Source: Hymenobacter setariae (GTDB lineage: Bacteria > Bacteroidota > Bacteroidia > Cytophagales > Hymenobacteraceae). Taken from it: a stretch of 64,000 nt of DNA. Positions 27,944 to 36,655 of the stretch are shown one piece after another (the stretch's first letter is position 1; each line of letters begins with the position of its first letter). The stretch spans positions 655,700 through 719,699 of the forward strand of contig NZ_VMRJ01000004.1 in NCBI RefSeq assembly GCF_007713685.1, written 5' to 3'. The notes under the pieces are model-generated. The model ran no database searches. It was given only the letters and a program-made list of their open reading frames with translations, and had not been told where the DNA came from. The position numbers and the translations under genes were made by a program.

Positions 27944-29926
27944 ATGTTCCGCCTTCTGCTGCTCGCCGGTTTTGCCGGTACCACGCTTAGCGCTGCCGCG
28001 CAAACTACCCCGCCCACCCGCGCCCAAGACTCGCTGTTTGTGCGCCAAAACTACCGCAAGCTCGACCGCCAGATTACGATGCGCGACGGGGTGAAACTTT
28101 ACACCATTCTCTACGTGCCGCAGGATGCCGACAAGGCGCACCCCTACCCCATTATTATGGAGCGCACGCCCTACTCGGCGGGCCCGCGCGGCGAAAGCAA
28201 CTACCCCCTGCGCGGCCCCGGCCCCAGCCGCGAACTCAGCCAGGAGAAGTACATCTTTGTGTATCAGGATGTGCGCGGGCGCTACCTCAGCGAGGGCCAG
28301 TTTGAGGAAGTGACGCCCGCCCTACCGGCTGCCGCGCTCGGCAAGCCGCGCCGCGCTGGCACCAGCACCACGCCCCACGACGAAAGCACCGACACCTATG
28401 ACACTATCGAGTGGCTGCTCAAAAGCGTGCCCGGCAACAATGGTAAGGTCGGTATTATGGGCATTTCTTATCCCGGATTTTACGCTACGGCCAGCCTACC
28501 CGGCGCCCATCCCGCCTTAAAAGCTGTGTCGCCACAAGCGCCGGTAACGGATGAATTTATCGGCGATGATGCCCGGCACAACGGCGCGTTTTTCCTGCTC
28601 GATAATTTCGATTTTACCAACTACTTCGACGCGCCACGGCCGCAGCCTGTGGCTAAGTACGACGAGCTGTTCGACCTCAAAATCACTGACGCCTACCAGT
28701 TCTTCCTGAAGCTCGGGCCTATTAAAAACGCTAATGCGCCGCAGTACTTCAACAACCGCGCCCGCATCTGGAACGAGTACTTACAGCACGACACCTACGA
28801 TGCTTACTGGCAGGCGCGCAACATCCGAAAGCACCTCACCGACGTGCGCCCGGCCGTGCTCACGGTGGGCGGCTGGTACGATGCTGAGGACCTTTACGGC
28901 GCCCTGCACACCTACCAGGCCATCGAAAAGCAAAACCCCAAAGCCACCAACCGCCTCATAATGGGGCCCTGGACCCACGGCGCCTGGAGCCGCCCCGACT
29001 GGAGCAAATTTGGCCCCTACGACTTCGGCCAAAACACCGCTCAGCACTACCGCCAAACGCTGGAAACGCCGTTTTTCAATTATTACCTCAAAGGCAAAGG
29101 CACGTTTGGCGCGGCCGAAGCAACCTTGTTTGATACGGGCCTGAACCAGTGGAAGGACTATCCGACTTGGCCGCCTAGGGCGGCGGAGAGTCGTCCGTTT
29201 TATCTTCAGCCCAATGGCTTTCTTTATGGAGTAGCGGCAGGGCAACCTGCACCTTATCAAAAGCAGTCGCACTTTCAAATAACTCGCACGCAAACTGCTG
29301 ATTCGCCAACGTCGCCAACTTTCGACGAATACATCAGCGACCCGGCCCACCCGGTGCCGTACACTGCCAGCATGCAGGCCGGGCGCAACAATGAGTACAT
29401 GATTGAGGACCAGCGCTTCGCCGCCCAGCGGCCCGATGTATTGACTTACCAAACCGAGCCGCTCACCGAAGACCTCACCGTGGCCGGCCCCCTAGGTATC
29501 GACCTCTGGGTGAGCACCTCGGGCACCGATGCCGACTTTGTGGTGAAGCTCATTGACGTGCTGCCCGACGACACCCCCAACCCAACGCCCAATCCCCAGC
29601 GCCTGACCCTAGGTGGCACGCAGCGTCTGGTGCGAGGCGATGTGTTTCGCGGGCGCTTCCGCAATAGCTTTGAGAAGCCCGAGGCCTTCCAGCCCAACGT
29701 ACCCACGGAGGTAAGATATGAGCTAAACGACGTGCTGCACACCTTTAAGAAAGGCCACCGCCTGCTGGTGCAGGTGCAAAGCACCTGGTTCCCGCTCGTC
29801 GACCGCAACCCCCAGCAGTTCGTCAACATCTCCACAGCCGGTGAGGGCGACTTCAAGCAGGCGACTATCCGGATTTACCACGAGCCGGGGCATGCTTCGT
29901 CGGTGCAGCTGCCAGTGCTGAAGTAA
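27944..29926 (+). CDS. Secreted CocE/NonD-family hydrolase (X-Pro dipeptidyl-peptidase-like)
   Basis: 660 aa with a signal peptide ending near AAAQ (about 1-20). The alpha/beta-hydrolase domain has the nucleophile Ser175 in GISYPG, and the C-terminal beta-jelly-roll domain of X-Pro dipeptidyl-peptidases (about 420-655, with GPLGIDLWVSTSGTDADFVVKL). Relatives are alpha-amino-acid ester hydrolases, glutaryl-7-ACA acylases and cocaine esterase. It probably acts in the periplasm on peptides, amides or esters. It stands alone. Confidence 0.9.
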   Translation: MFRLLLLAGFAGTTLSAAAQTTPPTRAQDSLFVRQNYRKLDRQITMRDGVKLYTILYVPQDADKAHPYPIIMERTPYSAGPRGESNYPLRGPGPSRELSQEKYIFVYQDVRGRYLSEGQFEEVTPALPAAALGKPRRAGTSTTPHDESTDTYDTIEWLLKSVPGNNGKVGIMGISYPGFYATASLPGAHPALKAVSPQAPVTDEFIGDDARHNGAFFLLDNFDFTNYFDAPRPQPVAKYDELFDLKITDAYQFFLKLGPIKNANAPQYFNNRARIWNEYLQHDTYDAYWQARNIRKHLTDVRPAVLTVGGWYDAEDLYGALHTYQAIEKQNPKATNRLIMGPWTHGAWSRPDWSKFGPYDFGQNTAQHYRQTLETPFFNYYLKGKGTFGAAEATLFDTGLNQWKDYPTWPPRAAESRPFYLQPNGFLYGVAAGQPAPYQKQSHFQITRTQTADSPTSPTFDEYISDPAHPVPYTASMQAGRNNEYMIEDQRFAAQRPDVLTYQTEPLTEDLTVAGPLGIDLWVSTSGTDADFVVKLIDVLPDDTPNPTPNPQRLTLGGTQRLVRGDVFRGRFRNSFEKPEAFQPNVPTEVRYELNDVLHTFKKGHRLLVQVQSTWFPLVDRNPQQFVNISTAGEGDFKQATIRIYHEPGHASSVQLPVLK

Positions 29927-29956
29927 GCTAGTTTTAAAGTCAAAGTACCGCTCATT

Positions 29957-30024
29957 GTTGCGCGGACTTTGTAGTTCGCGTCTGGCTGCCCGCTTACGCA
30001 CGCGGACTACAAAGTCCGCGCAAC
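29957..30024. repeat. Palindromic repeat, GCGGACTTTGTAGTCCGCG family
   Basis: 24-base arms (29957-29980 and 30001-30024) with one mismatch; shorter than the sister copy at 44743-44881, mainly in the spacer. It ends 17 bases before the cupin start. Confidence 0.85.
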
Positions 30025-30041
30025 CGCGTATAAGGCACCCT

Positions 30042-30620
30042 ATGAAACGGCGTGCTTTTCTTCCACTACTCGGGGTGGCGCCCTGGGGCCTAGCCGCCGC
30101 AGTCCGCTCTCCCTTCCGCCTCATGCAGCCCGAGCAGCTTCACTTTCAAGACGACGGTATCATTCCGAATAATGTCTACCCTCTGCTGGTATACCGGCAG
30201 GCTTTCACGACCCGCGATGCAGCTGGGGCCGCGTGGCTAGAGCAGCACTTCGCCGCCAATAACTGGACCAACTCCTGGCGCAATGGCGTCTACAATTTTC
30301 ACCACTACCACAGCACTTCGCACGAAGTACTGGGCGTGTACGCTGGCACAGCACTACTGCACCTAGGCGGTGAAAAAGGCCAAAAAGTAACTGTACAAGC
30401 CGGTGATATCCTCGTAATTCCGGCCGGCGTTGGCCACAAGGACCTCGGCAGCACCGACCTAGGTATTGTGGGGGCCTACCCCGATGGCCGCTCCTGGGAC
30501 GTGAACCGTGGCCTGCCCGGCGAGCGCCCCAAAACAGATAAGAACATTGCTGCCCTACCCCGCCCCACCACCGACCCCTACCTAGGGAAGGCCGGCGGCC
30601 TGCTCACTACTTGGCGGTAG
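30042..30620 (+). CDS. YjlB-like cupin protein with export signal
   Basis: 192 aa from the ATG at 30042. The start KRRAFLPLLG...GLAAA looks like a Tat or Sec signal. The cupin part (about 80-150) has FHHYHSTSHEVLGVYAG and GDILVIPAGVGHKDLG, giving the His/Glu metal-ligand set. It resembles B. subtilis YjlB, a cupin of unknown substrate. The function cannot be stated beyond a metal-binding beta barrel. Confidence 0.75.
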   Translation: MKRRAFLPLLGVAPWGLAAAVRSPFRLMQPEQLHFQDDGIIPNNVYPLLVYRQAFTTRDAAGAAWLEQHFAANNWTNSWRNGVYNFHHYHSTSHEVLGVYAGTALLHLGGEKGQKVTVQAGDILVIPAGVGHKDLGSTDLGIVGAYPDGRSWDVNRGLPGERPKTDKNIAALPRPTTDPYLGKAGGLLTTWR

Positions 30621-30635
30621 ATAGCTACTAATACT

Positions 30636-30744
30636 ACACCCCACAAACGACTGTCATGCTGAGCTTACGAAGCATCTTATCAGGTCAGAACCTTGTGTGA
30701 TAAGATGCTTCGCAAGCTCAGCATGACAGTCGTTTGTGGGGTGT
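30636..30744. repeat. Palindromic repeat, TGTCATGCTGAGC family
   Basis: 47-base arms (30636-30682 and 30698-30744). The loop GGTCAGAACCTTGTG is the reverse complement, with one change, of the loop at 14287-14301, so arms and loop are copied together. It lies between convergent genes. Confidence 0.9.
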
Positions 30745-30765
30745 GTTGGGTAATTATCCTTTCTC

Positions 30766-31152
30766 CTAGGTGGCCTGTTTCTGCGCGTGCCACAGCACTA
30801 GCTGCCAGCCGGTTGTATCGGTTTTGATATATACCACCACGTACTTGATGCGGGTGTGGGCAGGCTGGCCGTCGGCGCCGGGCCCTAGGTCAATTTGGAT
30901 GAGGCCATTGACCACGGCCGTGCGGTCGTCGTTGTAGGCGCGCACGGTCAGGTCTTCGATGTCTACTCGGTCGTAGCGGCTCTGGCCGGTGCGAATAGAC
31001 TCGAGGTAGCTCGTTTTGCTGTCCTGGTGGCCGTTGGAATGGGTGTAGATGAGGTCGTCGGCAAAAATCTTTTCCAGGGTCGGGAAGTCTTTGCTCACTT
31101 GCGCGTCGAAGCGCTGGCGTTCGAGCTGCTCAATGGTTTGGGCAGTGGTCAT
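30766..31152 (-). CDS. SnoaL-like/DUF4440 nuclear transport factor 2 family protein
   Basis: 128 aa, a single NTF2-like cone domain: a helical start (ETIEQLERQRFDAQVSKDFPTLEKIFADDLIYTHSNG), the IRTGQSRYDR turn and the closing WQLVLWHAQK strand. Members are small-molecule-binding or isomerase-like proteins; no catalytic assignment is possible. It lies downstream of the kai operon, about 60 bases after the histidine kinase, on the same strand, so read-through is possible. Confidence 0.75.
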   Translation of the reverse strand: MTTAQTIEQLERQRFDAQVSKDFPTLEKIFADDLIYTHSNGHQDSKTSYLESIRTGQSRYDRVDIEDLTVRAYNDDRTAVVNGLIQIDLGPGADGQPAHTRIKYVVVYIKTDTTGWQLVLWHAQKQAT

Positions 31153-31216
31153 AAAGAGGCGTGCTAACTAGGATGAGAGAAAACAGCCCGGCAGTGGGCT
31201 GGCCACAAAGGTGGGC

Positions 31217-32944
31217 CTAGTGCGGGAAGTACACCGTGAAGGTCGAGCCCACCCCCAGCTCACTGCTTACTTCAATACGCCCGCCGATATTCTCCACCAT
31301 GCGCTTCACCATGTAAAGCCCGATGCCCGAACCCTCCACGTGGTCGTGCAGCCGCTGAAACATGCCAAACAGCTTGCGTTGTCCAGCCTCGCTGATACCT
31401 AGGCCGTTATCCTGCACCTCTAGCAGCACGTAGTGTTCGGTGCAGTGGGCGCGCACTTTCACTAGCGGCGGCCGCTCGGGGGCGCGGTACTTCACGGCGT
31501 TGCTGAGCAGGTTATACACCACCGAGCGCAGGTTTTTTTCCGAAAAGGCAATGGGCGGGCAGTCCGCCACCTCTACTTCGAGCTGCGCCCCCACCGAGTT
31601 GGTCAGCGGCTCTAGGTCGAGTAGCACGTCTTGAACTACCGTGGCCAGGTGCACTTGCTCGGTGATGGGGCTATGCTCGCGCTGTAGCTTGCTCACGTCG
31701 GTGAGGTGGTCGATGGTGCGCTTAAAGCGTTCCACCGAGTCTTGCATCAGGTTCAGGATGAACGCAATTTGGCTCGCTGGCTCGGGCTCGCTGGGGGCAG
31801 CGGAGTCGGGCAATTCACTGCGCAAGGCCTGCACCAAGCCCTCAATGTTGGTGATGGGCGCCCGCAAATCGTGCGAAGCGGTATAAATAAAGTTGTCGAG
31901 GTCCACGTTGACCCGGGTCAGCGCCTCGTTGTTGTCGCGCAGCATCTGCTGCGCCTGGTCTACACGCTCGAGCGCCAGTCGGTGCTCGTTGATGTCGGTG
32001 AAGGTACCAATCCATTGGCTGATAGCACCTTCTTTTGTGTGCAGCGCACGGCCCCGGCCTAGCATCCAGCGGTATTCGCCGGCCTCGTTGCGCAGGCGGC
32101 ATTCTATATCAAGTGGGAGGCCAGTAGTCAGGCTTTGCCGCCAGCGCTGCATACTCGCTTCGTAGTCGTCGGGGTGCACACGCGAGGTAATGGGCGTTTC
32201 CGGGTTGGGCTCCACATCACCCACATAGTCGAACCAACGCTGGTTGAGGTACGAATTTCTACCTTCTGGTGTAGCCGTCCAGGCTATTTGCGGAATGCCT
32301 TCCAGCAAGCGCTGAGCCTGCGCCGCTGCTTGCTCCACGGCTAGGCGCGCCGCCTGCTGGCGCACCAATTCCTCGTTTTTGAGGTCGATAAGGGTGTTTT
32401 GCTTGGCCACCACGGCCCGGATATTCTCAATCTGCTGTTGCGCCGATACATCCGTCACTAGCACAGCTAGGGCCGGCGCTCCGTTAAAGGGCAGCACATT
32501 CATCGAGACCGAGCAGGGCTTCAAAGCTCCTTCCCTCGTTTGCAGGGGCAGCTCGCCCCGCACCCGGCCCGCCCAGCCCTTGGCTACCACGTCCGCCCAA
32601 TATTCTTGAAAGGCCGCGGGCACAAAGCTACTGACCGTAGTGCCCAGCATCTCCTCCAGTGGGCAGTGCAGCAGCTCGGCCAGCGCCTCGTTGCAGTACA
32701 GCACCATGCCATCGGAGCTGAGTAGCAGGGCGCCCTCGTTCATTTGCTCTACCAGCATGCGGTAGCTCTGGTCGGCGCCCTCTAGCGTGAAGATGCGCGG
32801 CCCGTCGGCGCCCTGAATAGCCAGGGCATCGACGGCCCCGGTGCGCACGGCCACAATGAGCTCTTCGGCCTCGTGCAGCTGCTGGCGCAGCTCTTCGTTT
32901 TCGCGCGCCAGCGCGGTAGCATCCAAAGAACCGGGCTCAGCCAT
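31217..32944 (-). CDS. PAS-domain sensor histidine kinase of the kai operon
   Basis: 575 aa, no membrane segment. A short coiled coil (about 12-35) is followed by a PAS domain (about 58-170), a coiled coil, a second PAS/PAC domain (about 208-325), a HisKA domain with the phospho-acceptor His358 in SHDLRAPITN, and a HATPase domain (NLLSNAVKY, QDNGLGI, GSGIGLYMVKRM). It is the last gene of kaiC-kaiB-kaiB-HK, starting 6 bases after kaiB2. By position it may read KaiC/KaiB state, as SasA does in cyanobacteria. It lacks the KaiB-like sensor domain of SasA, but two KaiB-like proteins are encoded just upstream. No response regulator is adjacent. Confidence 0.88.
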   Translation of the reverse strand: MAEPGSLDATALARENEELRQQLHEAEELIVAVRTGAVDALAIQGADGPRIFTLEGADQSYRMLVEQMNEGALLLSSDGMVLYCNEALAELLHCPLEEMLGTTVSSFVPAAFQEYWADVVAKGWAGRVRGELPLQTREGALKPCSVSMNVLPFNGAPALAVLVTDVSAQQQIENIRAVVAKQNTLIDLKNEELVRQQAARLAVEQAAAQAQRLLEGIPQIAWTATPEGRNSYLNQRWFDYVGDVEPNPETPITSRVHPDDYEASMQRWRQSLTTGLPLDIECRLRNEAGEYRWMLGRGRALHTKEGAISQWIGTFTDINEHRLALERVDQAQQMLRDNNEALTRVNVDLDNFIYTASHDLRAPITNIEGLVQALRSELPDSAAPSEPEPASQIAFILNLMQDSVERFKRTIDHLTDVSKLQREHSPITEQVHLATVVQDVLLDLEPLTNSVGAQLEVEVADCPPIAFSEKNLRSVVYNLLSNAVKYRAPERPPLVKVRAHCTEHYVLLEVQDNGLGISEAGQRKLFGMFQRLHDHVEGSGIGLYMVKRMVENIGGRIEVSSELGVGSTFTVYFPH

Positions 32945-32950
32945 GACAGA

Positions 32951-33280
32951 TTAGGTTGCGCTTCCCGGCTGGGGCACGCCGAGCGAAATTAGTACCGCCG
33001 CCCGGTTAGACAAGTCGCCTACCAGCTGCCGCCTAGGTAGCGGGCGCTGCCGCACCAGGGTAGGTGCGGCCACTATCTGCTCTTGCCGGGCTAGCAGTGG
33101 CTGCTGGTAAATGTCGATGATGAGCAGTTCGTAGCGCCCAGCCAAGTATGTTTCGCAGATTTCTTTGATGTTGCGCACGGCGCGCAGCGAGTTGGGCGTG
33201 GCCCCCGTGATATACAAGTGCAATACGTAGTCGGCCTCGGGCGGAGACGAGGCGGGTAGCTCAGAAGTAGAGTCGGTCAT
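32951..33280 (-). CDS. kaiB: KaiB-like protein 2
   Basis: 109 aa, thioredoxin-like KaiB fold: YVLHLYITGATPNSLRAVRNI, then APTLVRQRPLPRRQLVGDLSN near the C-terminus. It is more divergent from cyanobacterial KaiB than the neighbouring copy; the usual YVAG is YITG. It starts 11 bases after kaiB1 stops. It may bind KaiC or the downstream kinase instead of duplicating KaiB1; this is inference. Confidence 0.85.
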   Translation of the reverse strand: MTDSTSELPASSPPEADYVLHLYITGATPNSLRAVRNIKEICETYLAGRYELLIIDIYQQPLLARQEQIVAAPTLVRQRPLPRRQLVGDLSNRAAVLISLGVPQPGSAT

Positions 33281-33291
33281 TTACGGGCGGC

Positions 33292-33618
33292 TTAGCGGTC
33301 GCCGCGCGAGCGGATATCCAACCCCACCAGCACCTTTTCTTCATTCGACAGGTCGCCGATGATTTTGCGGATGGGCTCGGGCACTTTGCGCACCAGCGTC
33401 GGGATGGCCAAAATTTGGTCGCCCTCGGCTAACTGCGGATTTTGCAGCAAATCAATTACTTCTATCGTATAACAATCCACTAAATGCTGCTCGCAGTAGC
33501 GCTTCAGGTTGGCCAAGGCCATTACCGATTTGCTGGTCTGGCCGGCCACGTACAAGCGTAGCTCCCAAGACTTGGGGCTAGCGGGGGTGGCAGCAGAAGC
33601 TTCCCTCATATCCATCAT
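33292..33618 (-). CDS. kaiB: KaiB-like protein 1
   Basis: 108 aa. The match to cyanobacterial KaiB is strong: LRLYVAGQTSKSVMALANL, VIDLLQNPQLAEGDQILA, PTLVRKVPEPIRKIIGDLSN, EKVLVGLD. KaiB binds the CI ring of phosphorylated KaiC after a fold switch. It starts 21 bases after kaiC stops, so it is co-transcribed. Confidence 0.92.
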   Translation of the reverse strand: MMDMREASAATPASPKSWELRLYVAGQTSKSVMALANLKRYCEQHLVDCYTIEVIDLLQNPQLAEGDQILAIPTLVRKVPEPIRKIIGDLSNEEKVLVGLDIRSRGDR

Positions 33619-33639
33619 AATTTCTCTTGTACGGGCTAC

Positions 33640-35376
33640 CTAGGCCGGGCGTTGAGGTTCAGCGGCTGGGCGCCTGTTGTTGAGGTCGTGCGTGGCGGCA
33701 CTACGCGCTTGACTTATAGCATTTTGAAGCGAAGATTCTTCGTCATTTACTTGTCGCAACTCTTCTTCGACCGACTCAAACTCGGTGCGCAAGTTGGCAA
33801 TGGTAGCTTCGAGCACCCGGCGCTTGCGCTCGAGCTCGCGGTCTTTGCGAGCTATTTCTTGCTCTTGGGCCGTGAGCTGGGCCTGCTCCTGAATGCGCTG
33901 GGTGAGGCGGCTGGCCCCAGTAATGATGCCCAGCGGCCCGATAACGACATCGAGCAGCTGAATGCCCGTGTCGGTGACCAAAAACTCGCGCACTTGGTTG
34001 GAGTGCGACATTCCGCGCGCTTTCAGGATACTCAGCCCCCGGTTGCGCTCGCCAATGCCCTCTAGGTCGCGCACCGAAATCCAGGTATCGACCAAAGACG
34101 ATACGCCTTCTTCGGTCATTTCCATGCGTCCGTCGCGGCCGCTTACCAAGGCAGTAAAAAGGGCGGTGATATTGCTAACCTTCAAGAAGTCAATGAGCCG
34201 CGTGAGCATACTCCGCACTTCGCTTAGGCTACCTACCGATATTAGATTGCTGATAGGGTCGATAACGACACACTGGGGCTGGTACTCTTTGATGAGCTTG
34301 TGCACCGTCACGAGGTGGCGCTCCAAGCCATTGAGCGTAGGGCGCGACGCTTCAATGTGAAGTAGCCCTTTATCGAGATGGGGCTGTAGGTCGAGACCAA
34401 CTGCTCGCATGTTGCGAATGAGCTGGGCCGGCGATTCTTCGAAGGCAAAGTACAGGCAGCGCTCGCCGCGGCGGCAGGCTTCGAGGGCGAAGGACGCAGC
34501 CAGCGTGGTTTTGGCGGTGCCCGCCGTGCCCGTAATCAAGATGCTGCTGCCCTTGTACCAGCCCCGGCGCGTGAACATCTCATCGAGGCCCGGTACGCCC
34601 GACGAAATTATTTCGTTCGACACCGTGTGCTCGAGCTTGAGCGAGGTAATGGGCAGCACCGAAAAGCCGTCTTCGGTGATGAGGTAAGGATACTCGTTGG
34701 TGCCGTGGGTAGTGCCGCGGTACTTCACGATGCGCAGGCGGCGGGTCGTGATTTGGTCAATCACCCGGTTGTCGAGCAAAATCACGCAGTCCGACACGTA
34801 CTCCTCTAGGCCCTGGCGCGTGAGCGAGCCTTCGCCGCGCTCGGCGGTGATAACGGTCGTCACGCCCTTGTCCTTGAGCCAACGGAACAAGCGGCGAATT
34901 TCGGAGCGCAGCACGGCCTCGTTGGGGAAGCCCGAGAACAGCGCCTCGATGGTATCGAGCATCACGCGCTTGGCCCCGATGGTGTCGATGGCGTACCCTA
35001 GGCGGATAAATAGACCTTCTAGGTCATACTCGCCGGTTTCTTCGATTTCGGAGCGGTCGATGTGCACATGGTCGACGCGCAGCTTCTTATCGTCCTGCAT
35101 GGCCTTGAGGTCGAAGCCCAGCGAGGTTACGTTGGCGGCTAGCTCGTCGGCCGTTTCCTCAAAGGTCATGAGCACGCCCGGCTCGTCGTAGTCTAGGATG
35201 CCGCGCACCAGAAACTCGATGCCAAACAGGGTTTTGCCGCAGCCGGCGCTGCCGCACACCAGCGTGGGGCGGCCCAGCGGCAGGCCGCCTTCCGTAATCT
35301 CGTCCAGCCCTTCAATGCCGGTGGGGGCCTTGGGCAGCTGGGGTAGCGCGGTGGGCGCTAGCTTGTACTCGTGCAT
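33640..35376 (-). CDS. kaiC: KaiC-like double RecA ATPase/autokinase
   Basis: 578 aa with two RecA domains. CI has Walker A GSAGCGKT (42-49) and catalytic Glu pair 73-74. CII has Walker A GTAGTAKT (283-290) and Glu pair 313-314. The autophosphorylation pair of cyanobacterial KaiC (Ser431/Thr432) aligns with Ser426/Ser427 in TEEGVSSLVDTW. Instead of the KaiA-binding tail, residues about 490-560 form a charged coiled coil. It is the first gene of a four-gene operon with two kaiB-like genes and a histidine kinase. No kaiA is present. The likely role is an ATP-driven timing or stress switch. Confidence 0.93.
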   Translation of the reverse strand: MHEYKLAPTALPQLPKAPTGIEGLDEITEGGLPLGRPTLVCGSAGCGKTLFGIEFLVRGILDYDEPGVLMTFEETADELAANVTSLGFDLKAMQDDKKLRVDHVHIDRSEIEETGEYDLEGLFIRLGYAIDTIGAKRVMLDTIEALFSGFPNEAVLRSEIRRLFRWLKDKGVTTVITAERGEGSLTRQGLEEYVSDCVILLDNRVIDQITTRRLRIVKYRGTTHGTNEYPYLITEDGFSVLPITSLKLEHTVSNEIISSGVPGLDEMFTRRGWYKGSSILITGTAGTAKTTLAASFALEACRRGERCLYFAFEESPAQLIRNMRAVGLDLQPHLDKGLLHIEASRPTLNGLERHLVTVHKLIKEYQPQCVVIDPISNLISVGSLSEVRSMLTRLIDFLKVSNITALFTALVSGRDGRMEMTEEGVSSLVDTWISVRDLEGIGERNRGLSILKARGMSHSNQVREFLVTDTGIQLLDVVIGPLGIITGASRLTQRIQEQAQLTAQEQEIARKDRELERKRRVLEATIANLRTEFESVEEELRQVNDEESSLQNAISQARSAATHDLNNRRPAAEPQRPA

Positions 35377-35445
35377 GCTATAGGTAGGAATAGCTAGTTT
35401 TTTCCGAAAGTTACGCCACTATCCACGCCCCAGGTGCTGCTCAGC

Positions 35446-36063
35446 TTAGCGCTGCTTGGCTCGCGCAGCCCGCCGCTGCCGAATACCGGCCAGGCGCTCG
35501 CGCTCGGCCTTGCGCACTTCGCGCAGCGCCAGCCGCTCGGGCAGCCGCGCCATCAGGCGCTCGCGCACGTACTGCGCCAGGCTCGACAGCGAGATGGTGT
35601 GCGTAGTGCGCAGGTAGTGGGCAATTTCGCGCTGGCGCAGGGTGCTGGCCCCAGCCAAGCCCCTCGCTAACAGGAACTGTTTGATTTCCTCGACCCACAG
35701 CAGCGCTGCCAGCGGGGCGCGCTGCACGGTGGCATTGTAGCCGGCTGGGCGGTGCTGGCGCAGCCCTAGGTCGTCGGCCGGGGCCACCAGCACGCCCACC
35801 CACTCGGGCAGGCGCGGCAGCAGCTTGGGCAGGTGCTTTTCGGTGACGACGAAGGTGACAAAATCATAGACCTCGGCGTAGCAGCGCAGCTGGTTTTCGA
35901 CGCGCTGCAAGGTGTCACCGTCGCCCTTCACCTCGTAGCCGTGCATGAAAGCCTCGGTGATGTGCACCACATCGGCGCGGGTGGTGCCGGTGGGCAGCTC
36001 GTCGATAACCACGCCCCCTACTAATGAGGGGTAGAGCCGGGCGCGGATTTCGGGGTCATTCAT
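35446..36063 (-). CDS. sce7726 family protein
   Basis: 205 aa from the ATG at 36063 (MNDPEIRARLYPSL). The N-terminal half has the sce7726 pattern VVIDELP...ITEAFMHGYEVKGDGDTL and VTFVVTEKHL, with Asp, Glu and Lys arranged as in restriction-endonuclease-like nucleases. The C-terminal half is basic and helical. The family has no established function; a nuclease role is inference. It lies upstream of kaiC on the same strand, but a 69-base gap separates them. Confidence 0.75.
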   Translation of the reverse strand: MNDPEIRARLYPSLVGGVVIDELPTGTTRADVVHITEAFMHGYEVKGDGDTLQRVENQLRCYAEVYDFVTFVVTEKHLPKLLPRLPEWVGVLVAPADDLGLRQHRPAGYNATVQRAPLAALLWVEEIKQFLLARGLAGASTLRQREIAHYLRTTHTISLSSLAQYVRERLMARLPERLALREVRKAERERLAGIRQRRAARAKQR

Positions 36064-36072
36064 GGGGCAATG

Positions 36073-36176
36073 GCGCAACTTGCAAAGAGCGTAGCCAACT
36101 TTATGGGCTGTGTTTGTTTGAATACACTCAGCTAAACGCGAACTACAAAGTTGGCCACGCCCTTTGCAAGTCGCGC
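36073..36176. repeat. Imperfect inverted repeat (separate family)
   Basis: Arms GCAACTTGCAAAGAGCGTAG.. (from 36073) and ..GCCCTTTGCAAGTCGCGC (to 36176) pair with several mismatches over about 30 bases. I saw no other copy of this sequence in the window. It fills the divergent gap between the sce7726 and haemoglobin genes. Confidence 0.7.
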
Positions 36177-36192
36177 TATCATGCTATAACCT

Positions 36193-36555
36193 ATGCCCGA
36201 TATCACCACCGAAGACGATATTAAAACGCTGGTCGACGGCTTCTACGCCCGCGCCTTGGCCGACCCGCTGCTCAAGCCGGTGTTTGTCGATTTTGCGCAC
36301 ATCGACCTCAGCCACCACCTGCCGCAGCTCTACGATTTCTGGAGCGGCATCTTGCTAGGCACCAGCCGCTACCGGGGCTTTCCGATGCGCAAGCATTTCC
36401 CACTGCCCCTCACCATCGACCACTTCGGGCGCTGGCTCGAGTTGTTTCACGAAACCGTGGACGCGCACTTCGAGGGGCCCACGGCCGACACCGCCAAGCG
36501 CCACTCGCTGCACGTGGGCCGCGTGTTTGCGGGCCGCCTAGGTCTGCTAGAATAA
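36193..36555 (+). CDS. Group III truncated haemoglobin
   Basis: 120 aa, 2-on-2 globin. It has FYARALADPLLKPVF, the DFWSGILLGTSRY segment with the group III Trp, and PLTIDHFGRWLELFHETV with the proximal His region. Group III proteins bind oxygen or nitric oxide in the cytoplasm; some limit nitrosative stress. It is followed after about 100 bases by a DinB-like gene on the same strand. Confidence 0.88.
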   Translation: MPDITTEDDIKTLVDGFYARALADPLLKPVFVDFAHIDLSHHLPQLYDFWSGILLGTSRYRGFPMRKHFPLPLTIDHFGRWLELFHETVDAHFEGPTADTAKRHSLHVGRVFAGRLGLLE

Positions 36556-36562
36556 ATGAGGC

Positions 36563-36644
36563 GTACCATAGACCCTGGGGGTCTACACGTGCGTAGAATG
36601 CACATAATCACCATCCACTCGCGGACCCGTAGGGCCCACGGTAC
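36563..36644. repeat. Degenerate palindromic repeat, GTACCGTGGACCCTGCGG family
   Basis: The left arm is GTACCATAGACCCTGGGGG.. and the right arm ..CGGACCCGTAGGGCCCACGGTAC. Both have drifted from the consensus seen in four good copies between 42.8 and 47.6 kb, so this is an older copy of the same family, 9 kb from the RAYT gene. Confidence 0.8.
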
Positions 36645-36655
36645 CCCTGTCTGAT

